Shown here: one piece after another, positions 33,569 through 41,877 of the stretch | How positions within the stretch are numbered: position 1 is the stretch's first letter | Layout of the letters: each line of letters begins with the position of its first letter | From: Pelagibacteraceae bacterium TMED65 | Lineage (GTDB): Bacteria; Pseudomonadota; Alphaproteobacteria; TMED127 | NCBI GenBank assembly: GCA_002167215.1 | Contig: NHDS01000004.1 | Coordinates: forward strand, 1-59,704 | Direction of reading: 5' to 3' | Length of the DNA: 59,704 nt | Program-made: the position numbers and the translations under genes | The notes under the pieces: model-generated | Databases searched by the model: none | What the model saw: the letters and a program-made list of their open reading frames with translations, nothing else | Told to the model about the DNA's origin: nothing

Positions 33569-35012
33569 TGGCCAAATTTTCTAACTTTTTAATATTTATT
33601 TTTCCACTTTTATTTAATGGAAATTTTTTTAAAAAGACAAAATTACTCGGAATTTTATATTGTTCAATTTTATTTCGTAAAAATTTCTTTATTTTTTCTA
33701 TATTCATATGTTTCCCTTGTATAAATGAAACAATTTCATTTTTAAAAAGATTTGTGTAAGTGTTATTAAATCCATATTCTCTTAAAAAATAATTTATTTC
33801 ATTTAATTCAATCCTGTGTCCTTTATATTTTATTTGATTATCTAGTCTATTTTTGAAATAAAAATTACCTCTATAATTATTGGCATAATCTCCTGTTCTG
33901 AAATATCTTATATTATCAATAGTAACGAACTTTTTTTTTGTTTCCAAAGGACTATTTAAATATCCAGAGGATATTTGTTTGCCTGAAATTAAGATTTCAC
34001 CTTCCTTCTTTTGAAATTTTTTATCTTTAATTAGACTTAATTTTGAGCTTGGAATAGCTTTGCCTATTGACATTACCCCATCAGATAAATTTTTAAAATT
34101 TTTTTTGGTAATTTTACAACAAGTAACAGAAACAGTTGTTTCTGTAGGTCCATAGCAATTAAAAATTTTTATTTTAGAATTTTGTTTAAAGATTTTTTTT
34201 ACCTGATTTTCATAAAGTGGCTCTCCACAAAATAAAATTTTATTTATAAACTTAAAATTTTTTTTATTTAAACCTTTGGAACTATCTATATAGTCTATTA
34301 AACTAGGTGTACTTACTAAATATGAAATCTTGTTTTTACTAATCATATTACCAGGAAAAATCATATCGAATTTACTCGGCAAAAAAAGTTTACCCCCTGA
34401 GCAAATAGAAGTGTAAAAATCACATACAGAAACATCGAAACTTATAGAAATAAATTGTGAACAGTGTTCGTTCACCTTAAGATTAATTTTTTTTACTATC
34501 CACTCAATATATGCATCCAAATTTTTCTTAGATATTATTACTCCTTTAGGTTCACCTGTGGTTCCTGATGTAAAAAGAATATAAGCATTTTTTGATATCA
34601 AATATTTTTTTTTTTTATTGTTTAATCTAAAATTTAAAATTTTTTTTTCATCAACTAATTTTGTATTTGATTTAAATTTCATTTTTTTCTCTGATGAAAA
34701 AAAATTTGCATCACAAATTTTGACAATTTGTTGTATCTTTTTTAAAGGCATATCTTTATTTATTGGGACGTAATATCCACCAGCCAAAATTGTCCCAATC
34801 ATAGAAACATAATCAAATTTTTTTTTTGACTCTAATATGCATACAACAGGAGTTTTTCTTCCACTTTCTTGACAGATATAATCTTTAAATTTAATGCATA
34901 GATTATAAAATTCTTTATAGGTAATTCTATTATTTGCACTTTCAAACAAAATATTATTTGGATATTTTTTAACATTTTTTAAAAATAATCTTATAAACTT
35001 AGGGTGTGTCAT
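33561..35012 (-). CDS. Acid-activating AMP-forming ligase (NRPS/DltA-type adenylation domain)
   Basis: A 483-residue adenylate-forming enzyme: ILFTSGTTGEPKGVIIS (145-161) is the P-loop-like core A3, FNCYGPTETTVSV is A5, YFRTGDYANNYRGNFYFKNRLDNQIKYKGHRIEL spans A7-A8, and LNKSGKINIKKL holds the A10 lysine near the C terminus. It activates a carboxylic or amino acid with ATP and loads it on the carrier protein encoded next. The substrate-code residues cannot be interpreted safely by eye. It is a stand-alone adenylation unit of DltA-like size. The N-acyltransferase gene starts the same operon, one base upstream. Confidence 0.88.
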   Translation of the reverse strand: MTHPKFIRLFLKNVKKYPNNILFESANNRITYKEFYNLCIKFKDYICQESGRKTPVVCILESKKKFDYVSMIGTILAGGYYVPINKDMPLKKIQQIVKICDANFFSSEKKMKFKSNTKLVDEKKILNFRLNNKKKKYLISKNAYILFTSGTTGEPKGVIISKKNLDAYIEWIVKKINLKVNEHCSQFISISFDVSVCDFYTSICSGGKLFLPSKFDMIFPGNMISKNKISYLVSTPSLIDYIDSSKGLNKKNFKFINKILFCGEPLYENQVKKIFKQNSKIKIFNCYGPTETTVSVTCCKITKKNFKNLSDGVMSIGKAIPSSKLSLIKDKKFQKKEGEILISGKQISSGYLNSPLETKKKFVTIDNIRYFRTGDYANNYRGNFYFKNRLDNQIKYKGHRIELNEINYFLREYGFNNTYTNLFKNEIVSFIQGKHMNIEKIKKFLRNKIEQYKIPSNFVFLKKFPLNKSGKINIKKLENLAND

Positions 35013-35013
35013 T

Positions 35014-35766
35014 TTATTTTTTTTTAACTAATGCATATTTATTTTTTTTGAGCATTTTATTTCCATACTTTAGAAAATCTTTTAAACTTAAAGAGTAACT
35101 AAAACCATATTTTAACTCGACTTTATTAATTGTTGCTCCTAGTCTTTTAAGCTTTTTAAATGCTGAGTTAAAGTCAAACTGCATCTCCTCTGGGCGACTT
35201 GAATATTTAACTTTTATTATTTTACTTTTTTTTCCATGTAAAATTTTTTTTTTCAAAATGATATCTTTTCTATAAGGAACTTTATTCAAATACTCTAAAT
35301 GTATAAAAAAAGTTCCTGCTTCATTAGCATCACAACCAAGAAAAACACATTTAAAATTATTTTTTGTCATTAAATCAAAATCAGAATTTCGACCTAAGGA
35401 TATACTAGGATCAATTTTCCTTTTTAGAATCTTTGCTTTAAGTCCTAGCGCAATATGACTATGAATAAGTCTTTTACTCCTAATGTTTTTGATTTTAAAA
35501 AATTCTTTGACTAATAAACTTGAAGAATAATTATGTTTTAGGGTATTTATATTGAAAATATAATCTTTATTTTCAAAAGTGTAACTTGGCATAATGATTG
35601 TTCCATTTGAACCTATATATTTAATTAAAATATCTAAAAATTTTTTGGAAAAATGCCTGTCTATTATTCCAAAAGAGGATAATTTCGAATAAACTAAAAT
35701 ATGATCATTTTTTTTAATTTTTAATTTTTTAAAATGATTAGTGATATTTTTTTTAAAAGTGTTCAT
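35014..35766 (-). CDS. AAC(3)-family N-acyltransferase
   Basis: A 250-residue protein of the aminoglycoside 3-N-acetyltransferase/YokD family. It shows SFGIIDRHFSKKFLDILIKYIGSNGTIIMPSYTF (residues ~27-60), the catalytic-type HSHIALGLKAK and SISLGRNSDFDLM segments, and FIHLEYLNKVPYRKD. Family members move an acyl group from a thioester to an amine. With an adenylation enzyme and a carrier protein behind it, the acyl donor here is probably carrier-bound and the acceptor an amino sugar. This is glycan decoration; there is no reason to call it an antibiotic-resistance gene. Confidence 0.83.
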   Translation of the reverse strand: MNTFKKNITNHFKKLKIKKNDHILVYSKLSSFGIIDRHFSKKFLDILIKYIGSNGTIIMPSYTFENKDYIFNINTLKHNYSSSLLVKEFFKIKNIRSKRLIHSHIALGLKAKILKRKIDPSISLGRNSDFDLMTKNNFKCVFLGCDANEAGTFFIHLEYLNKVPYRKDIILKKKILHGKKSKIIKVKYSSRPEEMQFDFNSAFKKLKRLGATINKVELKYGFSYSLSLKDFLKYGNKMLKKNKYALVKKK

Positions 35767-35831
35767 AATAAACTTAAAAGATATATATATTGTTTTAAAA
35801 GTTAATTAAATTTTAAAATATATTTACCATT

Positions 35832-37070
35832 GTGAAAAAAAAAATTACGATTATTGGCGGAGGAATCACAGGCGTTGTTATAGCAATATATTTATGTGAA
35901 AAATATGATGTTACAATTTATGAGGGCGGTAATAGTCTTGGTGGAGTTTTAAGTGATATCAATCACAAAAATAATTTTTTTCTAAATGGCTGCCATTATT
36001 TAAACGTAAAATCAGATTGGTATAAGAAAGTTCATTCTATTATTAAAAAAGATTTGGATATTTTCAATTATACTACCCATAGTTTTACTGAATATTTAGA
36101 TCATCAAACTATCTCATCAAATAAATTTGAATGTCCTGTAATTAAAAAAATTAAATTTAAAACCACCAATAAATTAAAAAATATAACTTTATCTGACAGA
36201 TTTGATCTTTATGATAAAGATATTAGTATTTTTTTAAAGGATATTGTTAGAAAATTAAAAATCAATCCTGATGATTTAATTTATGATAATGCCATCAATT
36301 TCCAATTAGATAGAATTACCAGTATTGAAGACGAGAATAGGATTAAAAAGCTTAAAGAAAAACAAATCTATGATCAAATTTATGCTTTAGAGTCAAAAAA
36401 ATTAAAAATTTTTCATAAAGCTGCATTACCAATAAACGGTTATAATGTTATTTTTGAAAAATTTAAAAATTACTTAATATCAAAAAATGTAAAGATTTTT
36501 TGTGGGAAAAAAGTAATTCCAATTTGGGAAAATAAACATTTAAAGTTAAATTATAATAAAAAAATTATAGATAGTGAAAAAATTATTTGGACCGCAAATC
36601 CTGTTGGGTTAATATATAAATATTTTTTAAAACCTTTGGAGTCTAAAAGTTTTAGAGTAAAACAATTAGATTTTGAGTATGATAATAATTTTTTTAAAAA
36701 TATTTACATACAAGTTTTTTCTAAGAATACGTCTATTTTTAGGATATTTTTATACAAATCCTCTGGTAAACAAAAAATTTCAGTTGAATGTTCAGATTTT
36801 ATGAAAGAACATTTTGATGAAATAATTAAAAAATTGGTGAAAATTTTGATTTCATTTAAAATTGGTTTTATTAAATCAAATCTTAAATTTATTGGATTAT
36901 CCACTTCATCAAGACATGATATATGCACTGTTCATGATTTTGATATGATTTCAAAATTTAGAAACTCAATAAAAAAATCCAACCTTATCACATCAGATTG
37001 GGAAGTATATGGAAGAGATGCAAAAATTAAAAATTTATTAATTAAATTAAAAAGAGAAAAAATTATCTAA
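35832..37070 (+). CDS. FAD/NAD(P)-binding oxidoreductase (UDP-galactopyranose-mutase-like)
   Basis: A 412-residue flavoprotein starting at GTG. Residues 4-22 read KITIIGGGITGVVIAIYLC (dinucleotide loop), followed by acidic TIYEGG and GGVLSD, as in amine-oxidase/protoporphyrinogen-oxidase-like enzymes. It has IIWTANPVG in the middle and a DWEVYGRDAKI end. The closest general group is the UGM-like NAD(P)-binding proteins of glycan clusters. It is related in plan to the N-terminal half of the fusion at 16430 but lacks the NeuB part. The substrate is unknown. It is divergent from the acyltransferase operon and overlaps the end of the GT2 gene at 37063 by 8 bases. Confidence 0.75.
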   Translation: MKKKITIIGGGITGVVIAIYLCEKYDVTIYEGGNSLGGVLSDINHKNNFFLNGCHYLNVKSDWYKKVHSIIKKDLDIFNYTTHSFTEYLDHQTISSNKFECPVIKKIKFKTTNKLKNITLSDRFDLYDKDISIFLKDIVRKLKINPDDLIYDNAINFQLDRITSIEDENRIKKLKEKQIYDQIYALESKKLKIFHKAALPINGYNVIFEKFKNYLISKNVKIFCGKKVIPIWENKHLKLNYNKKIIDSEKIIWTANPVGLIYKYFLKPLESKSFRVKQLDFEYDNNFFKNIYIQVFSKNTSIFRIFLYKSSGKQKISVECSDFMKEHFDEIIKKLVKILISFKIGFIKSNLKFIGLSTSSRHDICTVHDFDMISKFRNSIKKSNLITSDWEVYGRDAKIKNLLIKLKREKII

Positions 37071-37776
37071 TATTATCTTTACTTTGAAAATATAAAAAAA
37101 ATAAATTTTTTAGGGTTCTAAAGATTTCAATTGAGGGTATTTTAGATTTCCCTTGTTTTCTATTTTTGAAATTAATTGGAATCTCATTTATTTTAACACC
37201 ATGTAAGTGTAGTCTATAAATAGTCTCCATAAAAAAACTATAACCTTTTGAATTAACAATATTTAAATTAAAATTCTTTAACTTGATCAGATTAAATCCT
37301 CTATATGATGTGGTAAATTCATTACAATTTAATCCTAGAACTTTTTTAATTAATTTATTTCCAAAAATACTTAAAACTAATCTGAAACCACTCATTTCGC
37401 ATTTTCCTCCTTTAATGTACCTTGAACCAATTACAAAAGAATTATTATCTAATTTATTTAAAATTTTTGGTATCTCATCAGGGTCATGAGAGAGGTCAGC
37501 ATCCATAGAAATAAAGTTTTCATAACCTATATCTTTTGCATATTGATATGCAAATTTATGGGCAGTATCTAAACCTGCCTTACCATCCCTCAAAATTACT
37601 CTTAAATTTTTAAAATTTTTTTTTAATTCCTCTAAAATTTTCCAAGTACCATCTGGACTTTTGTCATCTATTACAAGAATGTCTATATCAATTTTAAGAT
37701 TATTTAGTTTTTCAATAAGTGTTTTTATATTATCTTTCTCATTATATGTTGCTGTAAATATAAGTGTTTTACTCAT
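37063..37776 (-). CDS. GT2 polyprenol-phosphate mannosyltransferase-like glycosyltransferase
   Basis: A 237-residue GT-A enzyme of the dolichol-phosphate-mannose synthase group: IFTATYNEKDNIKTLIEKL (5-23), ILVIDDKSPDGTW, FISMDADLSHDP (the DxD-type metal site), FVIGSRYIKGG, and SYRGFNLIKL. It would load a hexose on a polyprenyl phosphate, providing a lipid-linked donor for the periplasmic GT-C proteins. No C-terminal membrane extension is present. Three proteins of this type are encoded in the window (also at 44101 and 52843). Confidence 0.88.
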   Translation of the reverse strand: MSKTLIFTATYNEKDNIKTLIEKLNNLKIDIDILVIDDKSPDGTWKILEELKKNFKNLRVILRDGKAGLDTAHKFAYQYAKDIGYENFISMDADLSHDPDEIPKILNKLDNNSFVIGSRYIKGGKCEMSGFRLVLSIFGNKLIKKVLGLNCNEFTTSYRGFNLIKLKNFNLNIVNSKGYSFFMETIYRLHLHGVKINEIPINFKNRKQGKSKIPSIEIFRTLKNLFFLYFQSKDNIR

Positions 37777-37835
37777 AAAAAAAATTAGTTTAATAACTAT
37801 AACAAAAGTATTAGAAATAATTTCGGATTATTTAT

Positions 37836-38795
37836 ATGAAATATAAAAAAACTGCAATTATCTTTGGAATTACAGGTCAGGATGGTGCTTATTTATCACA
37901 TTTTTTATTACAAAAAGGATACAGAGTAATTGGAACAACGAGAAATAAGTCAAGTAGAAATTTACACCGTTTAAAAAAATTAAAAATAATTAAAGAAATT
38001 AATCTTTTAAAAGGTGTAGCTACTGATTTAAATTTTTGCAAAAAAACTCTAAATTCAAAAATTAATGAAATTTATTATTTAGCAGGAGAGTCTTCGGTAG
38101 TGAAGTCTTTTGAAACTCCAGAAATTTCTCTCAAGAGCAACACTGAAGGTATCTTAAATATTTTAAGAATTTTAAAACACAAACAATACAAGGCTAAATT
38201 ATTTAATGCTGGGTCAGGTCAATTTTACGGTGACAATAAAAAAAATTTTTTCAATATTCACTCAAAAATAGAACCTCAAAGTCCATATGGAGTATCTAAA
38301 GCGGCTGCCTACTGGTTAATTAAAATTTATAGAGAAAGATATAATATTTACTGTTGTACAGGAGTTTTATTTAATCATGAGTCTCCTTTGAGATCGAAAG
38401 AATTTGTAACAAAAAAAATTGTTGATACAGCTCTTAAAATAAAAAGAAAAAAAGGTATAATATTAAGGCTAGGTAATGTTGAAATAGTTAGAGATTGGGG
38501 ATGGGCGCCCGACTATGTGAAAGCTATTTGGCTCATGATGCAAAGAACAAAGCCAAGAGATTTCATAATAGGTTCAGGGAAAACATATTCATTAAAAGAT
38601 TTCGTAAATGAAGTTTTTAGATATTTGAATATAAGTAAAAAAAATCTAAAAACTAACGTGTCAAGATATAAGAGAAAAATTGATTTAAGAAGTTATAAAG
38701 CTAATATTGCAGATACCCAAAAAATATTGAAATGGAAACCTAAATTAAGATTTAAAACAATCATTCATAAGATGATTAATAATGAATTATTTTAA
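37836..38795 (+). CDS. GDP-mannose 4,6-dehydratase-like SDR, variant active site
   Basis: A 319-residue extended SDR of the GMD type: IIFGITGQDGAYLSHFLLQKGY (8-29), TRNKSSRN, YLAGESSVVKSFETP, Tyr151-x3-Lys155 in SPYGVSKAAAYW, GVLFNHESPLRSKEFVTKKI and the RDWGWAPDYV segment. All of these are GMD hallmarks. The catalytic triad is altered: canonical STSELYG reads GSGQFYG at 126-132, so the glutamate that removes the C5 proton is Gln129. It is about 30 residues shorter than the standard GMD at 53517. It may be a reductase or epimerase derivative, or inactive. It overlaps the downstream methyltransferase by 14 bases. Confidence 0.85.
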   Translation: MKYKKTAIIFGITGQDGAYLSHFLLQKGYRVIGTTRNKSSRNLHRLKKLKIIKEINLLKGVATDLNFCKKTLNSKINEIYYLAGESSVVKSFETPEISLKSNTEGILNILRILKHKQYKAKLFNAGSGQFYGDNKKNFFNIHSKIEPQSPYGVSKAAAYWLIKIYRERYNIYCCTGVLFNHESPLRSKEFVTKKIVDTALKIKRKKGIILRLGNVEIVRDWGWAPDYVKAIWLMMQRTKPRDFIIGSGKTYSLKDFVNEVFRYLNISKKNLKTNVSRYKRKIDLRSYKANIADTQKILKWKPKLRFKTIIHKMINNELF

Positions 38796-39429
38796 ATTAA
38801 TATTTTCAAATAAGTCTATTTTAAGAATATTTCAATTAGAAATTTTTAAAAAATTCAAAATTGAGGGAGATATTATAGAATTCGGAGCTTCTGAAAAAAT
38901 TGACAAAAACTTTTGTAGTCCCAATTTAGATAATTGTAAAATTACTTTTTCTAATATTAATCCCTCAAATAAGGAATATCTAAATATTGATTTACAAAAA
39001 AACATCTTTTTAAAAATTAGATTTGATTACATTATTATATTTAATGTTTTAGAACATCTTTTGGATCCCAATTTAGCTTTAAGAAATTTATCTACAATTT
39101 GTAAAAAGAATGGAAAAATCATTGGTTCAACTCCTTTTCTTTTTAGAGTTCATGGGGCACCAAAAGATTATTCAAGATTCACAAAAGATCACTTAGTAGA
39201 ATTATTAAAATCAAACAACTTTAAAGATATAGAGATTATTGAGCTTGGGACGGGCCCATTTTTAGCTTGCATTTCTTTACTTAGAAGTTACCTAAAATAT
39301 TTGCCGGTTATCTATCAATTGTTAGTTTTGCTGTCTTTATTTTTGGACAGATTGATAAGATTATTCATTAAAACTGATCCCAAAAAAATTTATCCAATTG
39401 GATACATTTTTTTTGCTACGAACAATTAA
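38782..39429 (+). CDS. Class I SAM-dependent methyltransferase
   Basis: A 215-residue protein: EGDIIEFGASEKID (29-42) sits at motif I in a weakened form. FDYIIIFNVLEHLLDPNLALRNL is the typical methyltransferase strand-4 segment, and GKIIGSTPFLFRVHGAPKDYSRFTKDHL is the familiar post-core loop of Methyltransf_11-type proteins in glycan loci. The GxG of motif I is reduced to FGAS. A hydrophobic C-terminal segment (LLVLLSLFLDRLIRLF) may associate with membrane. Translation is probably coupled to the GMD-like gene it overlaps. Confidence 0.8.
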   Translation: MNYFKLIFSNKSILRIFQLEIFKKFKIEGDIIEFGASEKIDKNFCSPNLDNCKITFSNINPSNKEYLNIDLQKNIFLKIRFDYIIIFNVLEHLLDPNLALRNLSTICKKNGKIIGSTPFLFRVHGAPKDYSRFTKDHLVELLKSNNFKDIEIIELGTGPFLACISLLRSYLKYLPVIYQLLVLLSLFLDRLIRLFIKTDPKKIYPIGYIFFATNN

Positions 39430-39494
39430 AGTATGAATTTGGGTTTAGGAAACAATTATAATATTATGAAAATATTCTATCCAAAATTAAACTT

Positions 39495-40637
39495 ATGAAG
39501 TTATTTTATTGGTCACCTTTTTTGTCTAATATAGCTACAGTAGATGCTGTAATTAACTCAATTAATTCAATAAAAAGATATGATAAAGTCAAAAAATTTG
39601 AAACTTCAATCATTGACTCCGTTGGAGAATGGGAAGAAAAAAAAAATAAATTATATGGTATAGATGTAATTAAATTATATCAAAAGAGTTTTTATAATTT
39701 GTTACCTAAAGGAAGTTTTTTCAAAAGCAGGATTTCTCAATTAATTATTTTTATCTTAAGCTTTAATTCATTAAAAAATTTATTAAAAAAAGAAAAACCA
39801 AAATATTTGATATCCCATCTGATCGTATCTTTGCCATTGGTTTTATTTTTTTTATTTAAATTTGAGACAAAATTAATCATAAGAATTTCGGGCACACCAA
39901 AACTCAACTTATTAAGAAAATTTCTTTGGTCTTTATTTTCAAAGAAAGTTCATATTATTACTTGTCCTACCAAATCTGCTATGAAAAAAATTGAACAATT
40001 GAATATTTTTCCAAAACATAAACTTAAATTACTTTATGATCCAATTTTAAATATAAAATTAATAAATACTCAAAAGAAGGAAAAAATAGACAAAAAATTT
40101 ATTGGGGTAGAGTATATTTTAGGAATTGGCAGGTTAACAAAACAAAAAAATTTTAAATTGTTACTGAACTCTTTTAAAGAAATCTTAGTCAAATATCCAA
40201 AATTAAATTTAGTTATCTTGGGAGAAGGAGAAGAAAAAAATAATCTTACAAAACAAATAAAGGTTTTAGACTTAGAAAAAAAAGTTTTTCTATTAGGATA
40301 TAAAAAAAATGTATTTTGTTATATTGAAAATTGTGATTGTTATATATCTTCTTCTTTTTATGAAGATCCAGGTTTTACCTTAATCGAGGCTGGTTTTTTA
40401 AACAAATTAGTTATTGCTGCTGATTCAAAAACTGGTCCATCTGAAATTTTAGATAACTCAAATAATGGATTGTTATACGAAAATAATGATAAAATCTCCT
40501 TAAAGCATAGATATTTTACTTTTAAACAAATGAAGATTAGTGAGATTAATAGTAAAAAAATAAGTTTAAAAAAGTATTCTAAAAATTTTACCTTTTTCAC
40601 TCATTTTAAAAAAATAAATCAAATTTTATCTAATTAG
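39495..40637 (+). CDS. GT4-family glycosyltransferase
   Basis: A 380-residue GT-B glycosyltransferase. The donor domain has ILGIGRLTKQKNFKLLLNSF, LVILGEGEEKNNL, VFLLGYKKNVFCYIENCDCYISSSFYEDPGFTLIEAGFLNKLV, with Glu in GFTLIEA as the E-x7-E end. The N-terminal domain includes YLISHLIVSLPLVLFFLF, the membrane-facing acceptor part. The donor sugar is not indicated. The 3' end overlaps the convergent dehydrogenase gene by 8 bases. Confidence 0.87.
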   Translation: MKLFYWSPFLSNIATVDAVINSINSIKRYDKVKKFETSIIDSVGEWEEKKNKLYGIDVIKLYQKSFYNLLPKGSFFKSRISQLIIFILSFNSLKNLLKKEKPKYLISHLIVSLPLVLFFLFKFETKLIIRISGTPKLNLLRKFLWSLFSKKVHIITCPTKSAMKKIEQLNIFPKHKLKLLYDPILNIKLINTQKKEKIDKKFIGVEYILGIGRLTKQKNFKLLLNSFKEILVKYPKLNLVILGEGEEKNNLTKQIKVLDLEKKVFLLGYKKNVFCYIENCDCYISSSFYEDPGFTLIEAGFLNKLVIAADSKTGPSEILDNSNNGLLYENNDKISLKHRYFTFKQMKISEINSKKISLKKYSKNFTFFTHFKKINQILSN

Positions 40638-41826
40638 AATAATAAGAAAAAGGATCTATTATTTTTTTATTTTCGATTTTTTTTGTTAATTTTTTAAACT
40701 TTTCTCCTTTTGAGAGAAATAGAAAAAAATCATATTCTTTTATTTCTTTGTCATTTAATTTGTCTTTAGACTTTAAAAATGGATCAAAACCTTTTGTGAA
40801 ATTAAATAAACTTTTAAAATAACGATAAATTTCTAATTTTTGAGAATTTCTTGTATCAGCAACTCCATATTTATAAGTAAGGCCAACTATGCATAATTTT
40901 ACTTTTTTTTTTGTTATTTGGCTTTTAGCAATAGTTGAATTTGTAAAATCTATTACATATTTTTTCATGAAGTTATTTATCTGTCTGCCCGATAAAGTTA
41001 CTTTAGATTTGTAGCCCTTTTTATTAGCTACATGAGTTAAATAATAAGGATCAACTGGCAAGCAATGTCCACCTACTAATCCTGGATTGAATTTCAAAAA
41101 ATTCCATTTTGTTGAGGCCAAACGGATTACCTCATTAAAATTTAATTTTAACTTATTACAAATAATTAATATTTCATTGAATAAAGCTATGTTTAAATCT
41201 CTTTGTATATTTTCAATACCCTTTGCTGTTTCAGCTTCATTTATATTTTTTGTAAAAATTATTTTTTTTGAAATTTTCTTATAAACATTAATTAGTTTAG
41301 TTTTGATTTTTTTATCTTGACCTTCATAAGCAAGAATTTTATTAATATTGTTTAAGTTCTTTTTTTTGTCACCTGGATTAATTCTTTCAGGGCTATAACA
41401 AATACTAATATCTTTATTATTAATTAAATTTGTTTTATTTTCTAATTTCTTAGTACATTTTTTTGTTACACCTGGGTATACTGTAGATTCTAAAACAATT
41501 ATATCGTCTTTTTTTATAATTTTTGAAATAAGATCAAAACTTTTTTCAACATAACTTAAATTTGGTCGATTAGAATTATTTATTGGAGTTGGAACACAAA
41601 TAATGAAAAAGTTACAATTTTTCAAATCTTGAATTTTGTAAGAAAATCTTAAATTTTTTTTGATTAATTGATTTTTTTTATACTCATTATTTAAATCATT
41701 TCCTTTAGTAAGACTATTTATTCTATTTTTGCTTATATCGTATCCAACGGTTTTAAATGTACTTGAAAGTTTAAGGCAAATAGGCAGACCAACATAACCA
41801 AGTCCAAGTACACATATTTTTAACAT
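40630..41826 (-). CDS. TviB/WbpO-type UDP-N-acetylhexosamine 6-dehydrogenase
   Basis: A 398-residue nucleotide-sugar dehydrogenase from the chosen start at 41826, where MLKICVLGLGYVGLP opens the NAD fold directly. An in-frame ATG 19 codons upstream would overlap the divergent gene and adds no conserved sequence. Features are CVPTPINNSNRPNLSYV, ESTVYPGVT, YSPERINPGDK, NEAETAKGIENIQRDLNIALFNE, and GLVGGHCLPVDPYYL with the catalytic cysteine. The last motif is typical of the TviB/WbpO branch that makes UDP-GlcNAcA or GalNAcA. It is divergent from a UDP-uronate 4-epimerase-like gene, exactly as the Vi-antigen pair TviB/TviC would predict. Confidence 0.9.
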   Translation of the reverse strand: MLKICVLGLGYVGLPICLKLSSTFKTVGYDISKNRINSLTKGNDLNNEYKKNQLIKKNLRFSYKIQDLKNCNFFIICVPTPINNSNRPNLSYVEKSFDLISKIIKKDDIIVLESTVYPGVTKKCTKKLENKTNLINNKDISICYSPERINPGDKKKNLNNINKILAYEGQDKKIKTKLINVYKKISKKIIFTKNINEAETAKGIENIQRDLNIALFNEILIICNKLKLNFNEVIRLASTKWNFLKFNPGLVGGHCLPVDPYYLTHVANKKGYKSKVTLSGRQINNFMKKYVIDFTNSTIAKSQITKKKVKLCIVGLTYKYGVADTRNSQKLEIYRYFKSLFNFTKGFDPFLKSKDKLNDKEIKEYDFFLFLSKGEKFKKLTKKIENKKIIDPFSYYSN

Positions 41827-41852
41827 GAAATATTTATATCGTTTATGAATTA

Positions 41853-41870
41853 ATATTGATATATCAATAT
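41853..41870. promoter_or_regulatory. Perfect 18-base palindrome in a divergent promoter region
   Basis: ATATTGATATATCAATAT is a perfect dyad in the 51-base gap between the dehydrogenase (start 41826) and the epimerase (start 41878). It differs from the TTGTTCAAT repeat. In DNA this AT-rich a few such palindromes are expected by chance in the window, so only its position argues for an operator. Confidence 0.3.
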
Positions 41871-41877
41871 AATTTTT

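Noticed and set aside
35014..35766. Aminoglycoside resistance gene
   Set aside because: The fold matches AAC(3), but the operon with adenylation and carrier proteins points to sugar acylation; the family includes many non-resistance members.
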